Of a stretch of DNA of 64,000 nucleotides, positions 1 through 9,472 are shown in pieces. The DNA is from Sulfitobacter sp. JL08. GTDB lineage: Bacteria; Pseudomonadota; Alphaproteobacteria; Rhodobacterales; Rhodobacteraceae. Position 1 is the stretch's first letter. Each line of letters opens with the position of its first letter. The stretch spans positions 744,001-808,000 of the forward strand of contig NZ_CP025815.1 in NCBI RefSeq assembly GCF_003352045.1. Reading direction: 5' to 3'. A program made the position numbers and the translations under genes. The notes beneath the pieces are model-generated. The model searched no databases, had not been told where the DNA came from, and saw only the letters and a list, made by a program, of their open reading frames with translations.

Positions 1-45
1 ACCCCTGACAAAAGTGGATGCGCGTTGGCGATGTTTGGGGGCCGT

Positions 46-573
46 GTGAGCAATATCAGGATCGAATGGTGCAAGGCTCTGCCGCCAAAGGACGAACTTG
101 ACGTTATCCTGTCGCAATATTACGACCTTATCGTCGTAAGAATGCAGGCCATGGGCTTAGAACTGGATCCTGCCGCCCCAAAAAGCGCGCTGGCGGAATT
201 CTGGGAGAATTCGGACGATTATTTACCGCCGCAAGGCTGTCTGGTCGTTGCGCGCAACGATGCCAATGAAATAATCGGATGCGGCATGCTCAAACGTCTG
301 GATCAGGACACCGGCGAATTGAAACGGGTATTTGTGACGCAGGCCGCGCGCGGAACCGGAACCGGCAGAGCATTGATCGAAGCGCGCGAAACAGCGGCGC
401 GCAGCATGGGATTGAAACGGCTGATCGCAGATACACTTACGCCCAATGTCGAAATGCGAAACCTCTATCCAAAGCTCGGGTTTGTCGAACTGGACACGCC
501 GATTGAAACGACGACATACAAGGATCAACCGATGCTGCGCCCGCATCTGCACTATTTTTCAAAGGATCTGTGA
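46..573 (+). CDS. GNAT-family N-acetyltransferase
   Basis: The protein has the GNAT fold signature: a beta strand ending in TGELKRVFVTQAARGTGTGR, the acetyl-CoA pyrophosphate-binding loop (Q/R-x-x-G-x-G/A), followed by LIEARETAARSMGLKRLIADT and the C-terminal NLYPKLGFVEL helix-strand. It would transfer an acetyl group from acetyl-CoA to an unidentified amine in the cytoplasm. The frame is open from a TTG at 25 and an ATG at 31. I prefer the GTG at 46 because a GGGGG stretch lies just upstream and the protein then starts MSNIRIEW. The substrate cannot be told from sequence. The gene stands alone, with no obvious operon partner. Confidence 0.8.
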   Translation: MSNIRIEWCKALPPKDELDVILSQYYDLIVVRMQAMGLELDPAAPKSALAEFWENSDDYLPPQGCLVVARNDANEIIGCGMLKRLDQDTGELKRVFVTQAARGTGTGRALIEARETAARSMGLKRLIADTLTPNVEMRNLYPKLGFVELDTPIETTTYKDQPMLRPHLHYFSKDL

Positions 574-718
574 AGCCTTTTGTTTCCTGTCTGAAAGTGC
601 ACCTCGGGTGATGGTCATGATCGGATTTGCGCTTGTCTTCGGTGGAACCTAGCCGCTAGGCTTGCACCGCGCGAGGTGCCGACAGGTGGCGAAAGTGACG
701 CAAACCGGAGTGACATTG

Positions 719-2249
719 ATGAGAATTCTGGCCGTGGCGGCAGGGCTGACACTGCTCTATTTTTCGGCCTGTTCACCAACCGAGCGGACCTTTGAACAGA
801 CGCCTTCCTTTGCACTGGAATCCCCGACAAATTCGGGCCTCACACGGGCTGTGCAGGGCTTGGGCGATCCTGGCGATGGTCGCTCTGGCATCCGCCTGAT
901 CGGCAACGGAGAAGAAGCGCTGGCCGCGCGTCTGGCGCTGGCGGCGGCGGCCGAACTGACCATCGATGCGCAATATTACCTGTTGCACAATGATCAGACC
1001 GGACAGGTCTTTGCGTGGAGCCTGCTGGATGCTGCGGACCGCGGCGTGCGGGTCCGGCTTTTGCTGGATGATATGGACACCAAGGGTTACGACGCCACAA
1101 CAGCTGCGCTTGAATCCCACGAGAATATCGAAATTCGCCTGTTCAACCCGTTCTGGCGCGATCAAAGCCGGATCGCGGCGGGGCTGACCGATTTCAGACG
1201 CATCAACCGCCGGATGCACAACAAATCAATGACCGCCGACAACGCCATGTCGATTGTCGGTGGGCGCAATGTGGGCGATGAGTATTTTCTGGCCAAGCGA
1301 GAAATGAACTATTCAGATCTTGATCTGCTGGTGGCGGGGCCGGTTGTAAATGACATTTCGACCAACTTTGATGCCTACTGGAACAGCGCCTTTGCCGTGC
1401 CGGCCAGCGCGGTCGTCGGAACCGATGGCGGCGTCAGTCTGGAGGGCGCGCGCGACCGGCTAAACCAGATCATGGGCGACGCCCGCGAGACGAAATATGC
1501 CGATGTCGTCAACGCTGCGACCGAACAAAGCTTTACACCCTCGACACTCGAACTTTTCTGGGTGCCCGCGAAACTCTATTCCGATCCGCCGTCCAAGGCG
1601 GCGGGCGAGGACGACAGCGGTGAAATCCTTGCCTCGCAACTTATTCCCTATTTCGTCAACGCCCAATCCAAGGTCGAGATCATTTCCGCCTATTTCGTGC
1701 CCCGCAAACGCGGCACCGAATGGCTGCGAGAGCTTGAGGGCCGCGGCGTTGACGTGTCCGTCGTTACCAATTCGCTGGCGTCCAACGATGTGAAACCGGT
1801 CTATGCGCACTATGCCCGCGACAGGCGCAGGCTTCTGGAAGGCGGCGTTGCCCTTTACGAGGTGAAACCCGATGCGGACCGCGAAAAACACCGTGGCGTC
1901 AACTGGGGTGAATCCCGATCAGGGCTGCACGCAAAGGCGTTTACCATTGATGACCGATATCTGTTTGTCGGATCGTTCAACTGGGATCCGCGCTCGGTCA
2001 ATATCAACACCGAAATGGGCATCCTGATCGAGTCGCCGTCCTTTAAAAAAACGGGCATCGAATGCGTTGCGCGATGTTTTGAAAGACGAAACCTACGCCG
2101 TGACGCTGGACGAAGATGATCGGGTGTCTTGGACGGAAACAACACCGGACGGAACGCAGAGAATCTATTACCGCGAACCTACCGGATCATCCTGGGATGC
2201 GTTCATGTCCGGGGTTTATGGCCTGCTTCCCATCGGATCGCAGCTTTGA
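719..2249 (+). pseudogene. Phospholipase D / cardiolipin-synthase-like lipoprotein, frameshifted near its 3' end
   Basis: From the ATG at 719 the product begins with a lipoprotein signal (MRILAVAAGLTLLYFSAC, lipobox FSAC), so it is probably a lipid-anchored envelope enzyme. Two HKD motifs are present, HNKSMTAD and HAKAFTID, each followed by the GGRN or GSFN segment typical of cardiolipin-synthase-type phospholipases D. The reading frame leaves this family at the A7 run at 2045-2051. Reading six A instead of seven restores RASNALRDVLKDETYAVTL and a normal C terminus ending at 2249. So the gene is complete but for one extra base, which is either a recent inactivating mutation or a sequence error. 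Both catalytic motifs precede the shift. The upstream TTG at 662 is an unlikely start because it would bury the signal peptide. Confidence 0.8.
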
Positions 2250-2340
2250 CATCTGCGGCGGGTCGGGCGCGTCGTGAACCAGACGTGACGGCAGTGTCAT
2301 CGTTCCGAATTGCCTGGCCCGTCTGGCGGCGATCGCCAGT

Positions 2341-2637
2341 CTAGGGATACCGGTTTACCTTGACGCTGCTGGTCGGCAGTTGAGTGACCACAGGTTTGGA
2401 TTTCGGTTCCGGCGCGCGATCATCCATCAGGTCATCGGGATTTTGTGGGCCGGTCATGCCAGCCACCACTTCCAACCCGCGTTCCAGTTGTTTGGCGATG
2501 TCGGGATCGGACCACAAGGATGCTGAAATCAGCAGGCCCAGAACGGGGATCAGCAGGCGCCCGGCCCAGCGGGCGCGGCGTGCTCTGACCTGATGCCGTT
2601 TCTGGCGCCGGTCCGGTTCGGTCGGTGTCTGCGTCAT
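2341..2637 (-). CDS. Small single-span membrane protein, function unknown
   Basis: This 98-residue protein has a strongly basic N terminus (RRQKRHQVRARRARWAGR) followed by one hydrophobic segment (LLIPVLGLLISASLW, about residues 29-43) and an acidic, proline-rich tail. That charge pattern predicts the N terminus in the cytoplasm and the tail in the periplasm. It reads leftward, as do fabI, fabB and fabA just upstream of it, 71 bp after the fabI stop codon region, and may be co-transcribed with them. I recognise no family. The composition is that of a real gene, and no better frame competes. Confidence 0.55.
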   Translation of the reverse strand: MTQTPTEPDRRQKRHQVRARRARWAGRLLIPVLGLLISASLWSDPDIAKQLERGLEVVAGMTGPQNPDDLMDDRAPEPKSKPVVTQLPTSSVKVNRYP

Positions 2638-2708
2638 GGCAGGGAAACTAACGCAGGCCCGTGTCAGAAATGGGGCGAATCTGCGCTGAAACTTCGCGTC
2701 CTTGCGCG

Positions 2709-3500
2709 TTACAGATAATCCGGTTGCGGCATGCCAAGGATGTGAAAGCCGCCATCGACGCGCACAATCTCGCCCGTGGTGCAGGCGCCTGCATCCGAGG
2801 CCAGATAGACGGCTGTTCCGCCCACCGCCTCAAGCGTGGCGTTGGCGCGCAGGGGCGCGTTCTGATCGGTGTGTTTATAGGTCTTGCGCGCGCCGCCAAT
2901 GGCCGCACCGGCCAGCGTTTTCATCGGGCCGGGCGATATCGCGTTCACGCGGATGCCTTCGGGGCCCAGATCGTTGGCCAGATAGCGGGTGGCCGATTCC
3001 AGCGCGGCCTTGGCCACACCCATCACGTTGTAATTTGGCACAACGCGGTTCGATCCCTGATACGTCAGCGTCAGCAGCGTGCCGCCCTGGTCTTTCATAA
3101 GAGGATAGGCACGGCGGGCGATTTCAATGAACGAATAGGCGCTGATATCCATCGAATTCTTGAAATTGGCGCGGCTGGTGTTCAGAAACCGGCCCGTCAG
3201 TTCGGATTTGTCAGAAAACGCGATCGCGTGCACAACAAAATCGATCGTCGGCCAGCGCGATCCCAGCGCGTCAAACGCCGCATCAAGGGACGCATCGTCG
3301 GTAACATCCACATCGACCATGAAATCCGATCCGACACTGGCCGCCAAAGGTTCCAGCCGCTTGCCAAAGGCTTCGCCCTGATAGGTAAAGGCCAGCTCTG
3401 CCCCGGCCTCGTGCATGGCCTTGGCAATGCCCCAGGCGATCGACCTTTCATTGGCAACGCCCATGATCAGGCCGCGTTTACCCTCAAGAAGCTTTGTCAT
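2709..3500 (-). CDS. fabI: Enoyl-[acyl-carrier-protein] reductase (NADH)
   Basis: FabI reduces trans-2-enoyl-ACP to acyl-ACP, the last step of each elongation round of type II fatty acid synthesis. The short-chain-dehydrogenase fold opens with GLIMGVANERSIAWGIA, the FabI version of the NAD-binding loop. The catalytic residues are Tyr147, Tyr157 and Lys164 in the segment TYQGSNRVVPNYNVMGVAK, the expected spacing for FabI. ISPGPMKTLAGAAIGG follows, near the substrate-binding loop. The length of 263 residues is normal. It lies 9 bp downstream of fabB in a leftward fabA-fabB-fabI operon, which combines the unsaturated-fatty-acid branch genes with the reductase. Confidence 0.97.
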   Translation of the reverse strand: MTKLLEGKRGLIMGVANERSIAWGIAKAMHEAGAELAFTYQGEAFGKRLEPLAASVGSDFMVDVDVTDDASLDAAFDALGSRWPTIDFVVHAIAFSDKSELTGRFLNTSRANFKNSMDISAYSFIEIARRAYPLMKDQGGTLLTLTYQGSNRVVPNYNVMGVAKAALESATRYLANDLGPEGIRVNAISPGPMKTLAGAAIGGARKTYKHTDQNAPLRANATLEAVGGTAVYLASDAGACTTGEIVRVDGGFHILGMPQPDYL

Positions 3501-3509
3501 GTGCGTGTT

Positions 3510-4739
3510 CTACCCTTTGAATTTCGACAGGATCATCGACCCGTTGGTGCCGCCAAAGCCAAAGCTGTTGGTCATGACACTGTCCAGTCCGGCATTGTCG
3601 ACCCGTTTGGTCGCAATTTCGGCTGGGTCCAGTGCCGGGTCCAGCGTTTCCACGTTGATGGATTGGGTGATGAAATCCTGATCCAGCATCAAAAGACAGA
3701 ATATCGCCTCAAGCGCGCCGGCCGCCCCCTGGGCGTGGCCTGTCATTGACTTGGTCGAACTGATCGGAGGCGTGCTGCCCTGGCCGAACACACGGCGCAC
3801 GGCCTCGACCTCGCCGACATCGCCGACGGGTGTCGATGTGCCATGGGCATTGATGTAATCCACACGACGTCCTTCAGGCAGGGTGGACAGGGCGATGCGC
3901 ATCGCGCGTTCGCCGCCTTCACCGGATGGGGCCACCATATCGTGGCCGTCCGATGTGGCCCCGTATCCGGTCACCTCGGCGTAAATCTTGGCGCCGCGCG
4001 CCACTGCATGATCAAGGTCTTCCAGTACGACAATGCCGCCACCGCCCGAAATCACGAACCCGTCGCGGTTTGCATCAAAGGCGCGCGATGCCGTTTCCGG
4101 CGCGTCATTGTATTTGCTGCTCATCGCGCCCATCGCGTCGAACAGACAGGACAGGGTCCAGTCCAGCTCTTCTCCGCCACCGGCAAACATCACGTCCTGC
4201 TTGCCCATCATGATCTGTTCGGCGGCGTTGCCGATACAATGCAGCGATGTCGAACAGGCGGATGTGATCGAATAGTTGATGCCCTTGATGTGGAAGGCCG
4301 TGGCCAGATTGGCCGAAATCGTCGACGACATGCATTTGGGCACTGCAAAGGGGCCGATCCGCTTGGTCGCGCCCGAACTCAGCACCGTCTGGTGCGCGGC
4401 GAACATGGCGCTGGTCGATGGCCCGCCCGATCCGGCCACCAGACCGGTGCGCGGGTTGACGATATCGTCCTCGCTCAGACCTGCATTGGCAATTGCCTCG
4501 CTCATCGCGATATGCGCATAGGCCGCACCCGGCCCCATGAACCGCAATGTCCGTTTGTCGATATGTTCGGCCGGATCAATCTTGAGCGTACCGGCGATCT
4601 GGCTGCGAAACCCGTGTTCCGCCATGGTCGGGCTGGCTTCGATTCCGCTTTTTCCGGCTTTCAGCGAAGCCAGAACTTCGGATGCATTATTTCCGACAGA
4701 GGAAACAATCCCCAATCCGGTGACAACAACGCGGCGCAT
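3510..4739 (-). CDS. fabB: 3-oxoacyl-[ACP] synthase I (KAS I)
   Basis: FabB condenses malonyl-ACP with acyl-ACP and is needed for elongating the cis-unsaturated intermediate made by FabA. The Cys-His-His triad is visible as Cys162 (SACSTS), His299 (NAHGTSTPVGD) and His335 (KSMTGHAQGA). The C terminus holds the conserved SFGFGGTNGSM loop. At 409 residues it has the length of FabB, and its position directly after fabA argues for FabB over FabF. It is translated from an ATG at 4739, 29 bp after fabA, and is probably co-transcribed with fabA and fabI. Confidence 0.95.
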   Translation of the reverse strand: MRRVVVTGLGIVSSVGNNASEVLASLKAGKSGIEASPTMAEHGFRSQIAGTLKIDPAEHIDKRTLRFMGPGAAYAHIAMSEAIANAGLSEDDIVNPRTGLVAGSGGPSTSAMFAAHQTVLSSGATKRIGPFAVPKCMSSTISANLATAFHIKGINYSITSACSTSLHCIGNAAEQIMMGKQDVMFAGGGEELDWTLSCLFDAMGAMSSKYNDAPETASRAFDANRDGFVISGGGGIVVLEDLDHAVARGAKIYAEVTGYGATSDGHDMVAPSGEGGERAMRIALSTLPEGRRVDYINAHGTSTPVGDVGEVEAVRRVFGQGSTPPISSTKSMTGHAQGAAGALEAIFCLLMLDQDFITQSINVETLDPALDPAEIATKRVDNAGLDSVMTNSFGFGGTNGSMILSKFKG

Positions 4740-4768
4740 TGGCGACTCTCCCTTTTTGGTCCTTGGCC

Positions 4769-5275
4769 TTACGATGTGGCCAGACCAACCTTCATATCTT
4801 TAACCACATAAATCTCTTCGCCGTCGGCAACAACCCGTCCATCGGCCACGCCCATTTTCAAACGGCGGTCGATCACGCGGGTGAAATCGACGTAATAGGT
4901 CAGCATCTTGCGGTCGGGCTTGACCATGCCAGTCAGCTTTACTTCACCCACACCCAGCGCCATGCCGCGCCCCTGCCAGCCGCGCCAGCCCAGATTGAAC
5001 CCGGTCAGCTGCCACAGCCCGTCCAGCCCCAGACAGCCCGGCATGATCGGATTGCCCGGAAAATGGCAGGCGAAGAACCACAGGTCGGGGTGAATATCGA
5101 ATTCGGCGACCACGTGGCCTTTGCCATGCGCGCCACCATCGGCACTGATGTCGGTGATCCGGTCCATCATCAGCATCGGGGGTTCGGGCAATTGCGCGTT
5201 TCCGGGGCCAAACAGCTCTCCGCGGGCGCATTTCAGCAGGTCGTCTTTGTCAAACTGGGTTGGATAGTCTGCCAT
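4769..5275 (-). CDS. fabA: 3-hydroxydecanoyl-[ACP] dehydratase/isomerase
   Basis: FabA dehydrates 3-hydroxydecanoyl-ACP and isomerises the trans-2 product to cis-3, the branch point to unsaturated fatty acids under anaerobic-type synthesis. The hot-dog-fold active site is plain: [20 protein letters not shown] with His71 and Asp85, the standard FabA pair. The length of 168 residues is typical. It is the first gene of the leftward fabA-fabB-fabI operon, and it is divergent from the irr-type regulator, with a 184-bp shared intergenic region that contains a palindrome. Confidence 0.97.
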   Translation of the reverse strand: MADYPTQFDKDDLLKCARGELFGPGNAQLPEPPMLMMDRITDISADGGAHGKGHVVAEFDIHPDLWFFACHFPGNPIMPGCLGLDGLWQLTGFNLGWRGWQGRGMALGVGEVKLTGMVKPDRKMLTYYVDFTRVIDRRLKMGVADGRVVADGEEIYVVKDMKVGLATS

Positions 5276-5396
5276 ACCGGCGCTTCTCCTGTGTTCTGGC
5301 TGCTCTTGTTGCCCCGTCTAGCATCGCGTGAAAGGGTCCCGCAAGGGTGCGGCAAAAGATGTAATATTCAGGATTAGAACGCGTGCTGCGACTTAT

Positions 5397-5408
5397 TTTC
5401 AATTGAAA
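5397..5408. promoter_or_regulatory. 12-bp perfect palindrome in the fabA-irr divergent region
   Basis: TTTCAATTGAAA is a perfect 12-bp inverted repeat in an AT-rich stretch, 52 bp upstream of the irr start and 121 bp upstream of fabA. It could be an operator for the adjacent Fur/Irr-type protein or a fatty-acid regulator. It does not match the usual Irr box closely, so its binding protein is unknown. Confidence 0.35.
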
Positions 5409-5459
5409 TTTGTCCGTTTCGCCCTTTATATAAGGAAAGTTGCAAAAACGAGGCTTTCA

Positions 5460-5888
5460 ATGAGCACGGACCTGACATCCAGCGCCCACACACGCGGCAC
5501 GGAATGGCTAAGCGGCGCAGGGCTGCGCCCGACGCGCCAGCGTGTGACGCTGGCGGCGCTTCTTGTGGGCGACGGCCAAAACCGCCACGTCACCGCGGAA
5601 AGCCTGTTTGCCCTGTCCAAGGATCATGGTGAATCCGTATCGCTGGCAACGGTCTACAACACATTGCGCGCCTTCTGCGATGCGGGCCTGATGCAGGAAG
5701 TTACCGTTGACGGATCAAAAAGCTATTTTGACACCAACGTGCATGACCACCCGCATTTCTACTGGGAAGACGAAGGCCGGCTGAGCGATGCGCCCGCCGA
5801 CCAGCTGGTTATCTCGCGCGTGCCCGATGCCCCCGCCGGTGCTGAAATCGCATCGGTCGACGTTGTGATCCGGCTGCGAAAGCGCTGA
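5460..5888 (+). CDS. irr: Fur-family iron response regulator (Irr-type)
   Basis: This 142-residue protein has the Fur winged helix: LRPTRQRVTLAALLVGDGQNRHVTAESLFALSKDHGESVSLATVYNTLRAFCDAGLM, with the DNA-reading helix SLATVYNTLR. The dimer domain carries VHDHPHFYWEDEGRL, a His-rich segment typical of Irr rather than Fur or Zur. Like many Rhodobacterales Irr proteins it lacks the C-terminal CxxC zinc pairs of Fur. Irr represses or activates heme and iron genes according to heme status. The start is the ATG at 5460; the longer upstream frame has no support. Divergence from fabA is a common arrangement in this order. Confidence 0.88.
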   Translation: MSTDLTSSAHTRGTEWLSGAGLRPTRQRVTLAALLVGDGQNRHVTAESLFALSKDHGESVSLATVYNTLRAFCDAGLMQEVTVDGSKSYFDTNVHDHPHFYWEDEGRLSDAPADQLVISRVPDAPAGAEIASVDVVIRLRKR

Positions 5889-6611
5889 AGCGTTCGCCGG
5901 ATGGAAAAAGCGCGGCTCAGGTCCAGCGCTTTGCAGTACATGATGCAGTAGACGACACCGAGGCTTGAAGCGCGCGGTCAACTCCCGGCATAGAGCTCTT
6001 GCCGGGACGATGGCGGCATTCGATACGTTGGCCGGGGAGCGGTTGATCGCTGCACAATGCACCAAGGTCCGGAGTGCGGAAAAAACGGTCATTGTTGTTC
6101 ATCCATTAAGCGATCAAATCGATCTGAAGGAGTCCATCAAAATGTTCCGGATCCAACGGTGGAAGGCATAATGCAATCTGACTCGCCCATCGATTGAACC
6201 GGATCACCCGGATCACATTCCTGACCTGAGATTGGGTATTTACCTTCGTTTTCGCATCCCGCCAAAACCAAAACCAAGCAGAACGCTGTTGTTAAACACA
6301 CGGGCTTCATATTCGTGTCCTTTCGATGAAATCAGGCCCGTCGACTTTATCCGTACCAACCGCATCTAAATTGATTTCAGTCAAATAACGGCCCCGGACC
6401 ATCGCCGGATTCTGGAAGAGTACTTTTCTGCTCCTGATCTGAGCCCGTTTCGACATTCTCAACAATGACACGCAGTGCTCAGGACTGTCTGTGTTTCAGT
6501 GCTTAATGCGTCAAATTTTGGTCATATTCTGGAGAACGGCTTGTGATACAAATTTGCCGTGTCTTTGCGACATTACTACCTTGATATTCAGTATTTTCCA
6601 AAGAGGTTGCC
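5889..6611. other. 723-bp intergenic region without a supported gene
   Basis: The stretch holds an imperfect terminator-like stem just after irr (AAAGCGC at 5907-5913 with GCGCTTT at 5926-5932, no T run). A second hairpin pairs CCCGGCA at 5984-5990 with TGCCGGG at 6000-6006. The short frames here have no family resemblance. The last 100 bp are AT-rich and presumably hold the promoter of the secreted protein at 6612. A small RNA is possible but not shown. Confidence 0.4.
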
Positions 6612-7679
6612 ATGACCAATCAACTTTCCAAATCACTCATCAGCGCGTTGATCGTTGCGGCAATGAGCTCAACACCAGTTGTAACCAGCGTCGTAGCGCT
6701 GGCCGTTTCGGCAGACACAGCACATGCAAAAAACGGCAACGGCGGCGGCAATGGCAACGGTGGTGGCAACGGCGGCGGCAATGGCGGCGGTAATGGCAAT
6801 GGTGGCGGCAATGGTGGGAATGGCGCATCCAATGGCAATGAAGGTGCATCCAGTAGCGCCTCTGGAGGACGCGGCAATTCGAAATCCCGCGCAGATAAAG
6901 GCAAGAGCAAGAGCGCTGATAGGGGAAAAGGACGCTCAAGGGGAACGGGGTTGGGTTTGGCAGGCTTGTCAGGTTCATCATTATCTGACGCAATCAGCTC
7001 GGTGTTTTCCGGAAACAAGGGAAAACGCAGTAAAGAGGCAAAGCAGGCCCGTTCGACTGTTTCGAAAAACCAGCACGGTAAAGTCGCAAGCAACCTAAAA
7101 GGCCTGAACGCTGCCCATGCCAGTCAAACAGCACGATTGAATGCCAGCCCAAATAGCCGGGTCGGCAAGATCGCAGGTTATCAGGAAGCGAAGATAGGCG
7201 TGATCGGACTGACGGACCAGATTGCGGCCCTGAACGAACAGGTCGACGACACAGTGGCTACAACTGCGGAATTTGTTGCCGAGAATATTTCCGAGGATAG
7301 CTCGGTTTCACCCGAGGACATAGCGGAAGCAATTGATGCACTTGATCCTGCGGCGGATGATTATCAATCCGATGTGGACGCGATCGCGGCCGCACTGAGT
7401 GGGTTGGATCCAAACGACCCGGAAAACCAGCAGTCTTTGAATGAGATTGCGGAAAGCATTGATGATACGGTGACAGCACAGGACGCGCAGGCAGAACTGG
7501 CTGAAAACATCGCCGAGCTTGAAGGTGATCTGGATGATTCGAAAGCAAATCAGATTTCGGCATTGTCAGAGGCTTATGCTCCACAGGACGTCGACGACCT
7601 AACGGAAGATGCCCTCTCAGAACTGCATGGTCTGCTGGGACTTGATGAGGCTTCAATCCCAGAGTTGTCCACAGAATGA
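6612..7679 (+). CDS. Secreted Gly/Asn-rich low-complexity protein
   Basis: The 355-residue product starts with a Sec signal peptide (MTNQLSKSLISALIVAAMSSTPVVTSVVALAVSADTAHA, cleavage near residue 39). A tract of repeated GNGGG units follows, about residues 41-75, then a basic Ser/Lys/Arg-rich linker with RGKGRSRG. A conserved-looking middle segment comes next (LKGLNAAHASQTARLNASPNSRVGKIAGYQEAKIG), then an acidic helical C terminus with repeats of the form AIDALDPAADDYQ and ALSGLDPNDPENQ. I know the SPNSRVGKIAGY segment from unnamed Rhodobacterales exported proteins. The function is unknown; the design suggests an extracellular or cell-surface protein with a flexible spacer. The gene stands alone. 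Confidence 0.75.
   Translation: MTNQLSKSLISALIVAAMSSTPVVTSVVALAVSADTAHAKNGNGGGNGNGGGNGGGNGGGNGNGGGNGGNGASNGNEGASSSASGGRGNSKSRADKGKSKSADRGKGRSRGTGLGLAGLSGSSLSDAISSVFSGNKGKRSKEAKQARSTVSKNQHGKVASNLKGLNAAHASQTARLNASPNSRVGKIAGYQEAKIGVIGLTDQIAALNEQVDDTVATTAEFVAENISEDSSVSPEDIAEAIDALDPAADDYQSDVDAIAAALSGLDPNDPENQQSLNEIAESIDDTVTAQDAQAELAENIAELEGDLDDSKANQISALSEAYAPQDVDDLTEDALSELHGLLGLDEASIPELSTE
6727..6845 (+). repeat. GGCGGCAATGG-type short repeat tract coding for poly-(Gly/Asn)
   Basis: The tract is built from 6- to 9-bp units of GGCGGCAAT, GGCAATGGT and GGCAACGGT inside the secreted protein gene. Such coding microsatellites expand and contract by slippage. The units keep the frame, so length change would alter only the Gly/Asn spacer. 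Confidence 0.75.
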
Positions 7680-9472
7680 AGTAAGTTCGGTAAACTTCGG
7701 CAGAACATGAGCCGCTGTTCAAACGCAGCGATACCGGCCGCGCTTGCGAATGACTTCTACGCTAAAGGAGTTGCAATTGGCTCAGTGCAATCATTCGTTG
7801 GATTTTGTTGGGCGTCTGCTGAGTACCGGTGAGCGGTCGATCGAATTAGATTATGTGAAATTTCCGACCCGAACGGCCGCTTTCTTCAGAACCTGACGTT
7901 TGAATGTTCTGAATTCTTGGAAGCGTGTATGTACAAAGCTTTCCGCAAGTTGGATCGGGCGGAAATCCTCGCAATTCAAAGCTTTGCTCAAAGGCGCATT
8001 TCGCCTGTCAAAATCCGTTTACGAACGGAAAGGGCGCAACTACCGGGCCTGCGTGTTGCGATGAATGAACCGAAAGCCCTGGCAACAGGTGTGCGGCGTG
8101 CTTTCGGCTGGCAACGGTTTCTAGAACAGAATTTCTAGAGACTTTGCGATGAGAATTATCGCGGTCGAAACGACAGCGACATACGTCAGTATGAACGGGA
8201 AATCTAGAAACGGATTCGCCCGGAACGGTACGGATAAATCAATTGCTTCGTGCGTCGCTTCTGCCGCAGCTTGGGACAGTGACATGTGGCAAAAAGCAAC
8301 GCACGTAGCAAGAAAAGTCATACTCAAAGGCCCTATAAACAAGGATACTGGTTACAAACACAAACAACACTGGATGGTATGGAGAACAACAAACCCATTC
8401 AGCACGCTTTAGTTGTAGAGGATTGGCAGAAAGTGTCAATTAGTAGACCCTAAGGTGTAATTTTGTACACTAACGTTGTGAGATGGCACCTTAAGCCACT
8501 GTCATCGCTTGATAAAACAGAGATTCAAGAGCGGTAGTTACTTTACCAAAATGACCCAGAAACAGTCTTATTCCTAACAAGAACCTATTCAATACTGAGC
8601 TGGTTAGTAACGAGTTCGTTGGGTTTCCAGATGAATGAACTGCATAAGGAAGGGCACGATGACCCCTTCGTCATTTGTAAAAAGTACATCCCGAGTTTTT
8701 GGGAACGCTCAGCAGAGATCGCCGAAGTGTGCGTTATTGCGCTGCTTGTCTGCGCTTCGGTTTATCATCTTATACTGAGCTAACGCGCAGTCCGGCTTTC
8801 GTCAGCAAGGCGAAGGCCGGATGCGACGCTGGTTCTGTGGACCTTTTGGGCAGTGGGGAAAAGGTCGCACCAATTCCCCCTTGCATATCAAAAGGCCACT
8901 ACTACTTTAAATTGTGGTAGCGGCGTTTGTCGCGCACGAGTTTTCTTGGGTTGGGGTCAGTGTTCTGGTTTACCCCACCGTATGTCCGGCCACTGAATTT
9001 GGCGAACGTTGCTACCACCCCATCAAAAAAGAGAAAGCTTTTGCTGCGGTATGCTTCTGCGCACCTCTATCGCGTCTTTGGGAAAAGACGACCCGTCGCG
9101 AACTTTGAAAATGAATGAAGCGCGACGGACCGTTTTTCCTTGCTGGGGGGACATCAGCACTCAAAGCGGTAGCGATACAAAGGCGCCTAAATGATAGTAA
9201 TGCACCGTTTTTAGTTTTGCCCGTCAGGTGGACTGGGTGGACTTATGCCTGCGGCGCCAATGGGTGGCCAGGTATTCGTAGCTCTGAGCCAACAAAAAGG
9301 AACTGCGTCAACGGTAGCTTCGGCCCAAGTCAGACACTGAAGAGAATTGCTGAGATGACCGAGTTGCGGGACAACCCGGGCCAATGCGGATTTGGCACAA
9401 TCGGTTGCGTAGGTAATGGTGACACACGTTACCGAGCGAATACCTCAGTAATTATTGAACAAAGAACTACAG
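7680..9472. other. 1.8-kb gene-poor region with decayed sequence
   Basis: No frame here shows a recognisable family. The part at 8640-8920 (around AGCAGAGATCGCCGAAGTG and CGAAGGCCGGATGCGAC) resembles degenerate intergenic sequence I recognise from other Roseobacter genomes and is probably a remnant. An 8-bp perfect inverted repeat, CCGTCGCG at 9093-9100 with CGCGACGG at 9121-9128, is followed by a short T run and resembles a terminator. One small membrane-protein candidate (8121-8342, minus) is listed separately. Confidence 0.4.
8121..8342 (-). CDS. Candidate small membrane protein
   Basis: This 73-residue frame has a hydrophobic N-terminal segment (MTFLATCVAFCHMSLSQAAA) that could be a signal peptide. 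A second strong membrane segment near the C terminus (FPFILTYVAVVSTAIILIAKSLEILF) ends at the stop. If translation begins at the internal ATG (MTFLATC) rather than the TTG at 8342, the protein would be about 67 residues. It lies in otherwise gene-poor, more AT-rich DNA and has no recognised relatives. The hydrophobic pattern is better than chance frames usually give, but it could still be spurious. Confidence 0.3.
   Translation of the reverse strand: MFIGPLSMTFLATCVAFCHMSLSQAAAEATHEAIDLSVPFRANPFLDFPFILTYVAVVSTAIILIAKSLEILF

Noticed and set aside
2661-3749. Plus-strand frame of 362 codons opposite fabI and fabB.
   Set aside because: Shadow frame; the minus strand carries unmistakable fatty-acid enzymes.
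5965-6171. 68-codon frame after irr.
   Set aside because: No ribosome site, no recognisable pattern, and it spans a hairpin; treated as intergenic.
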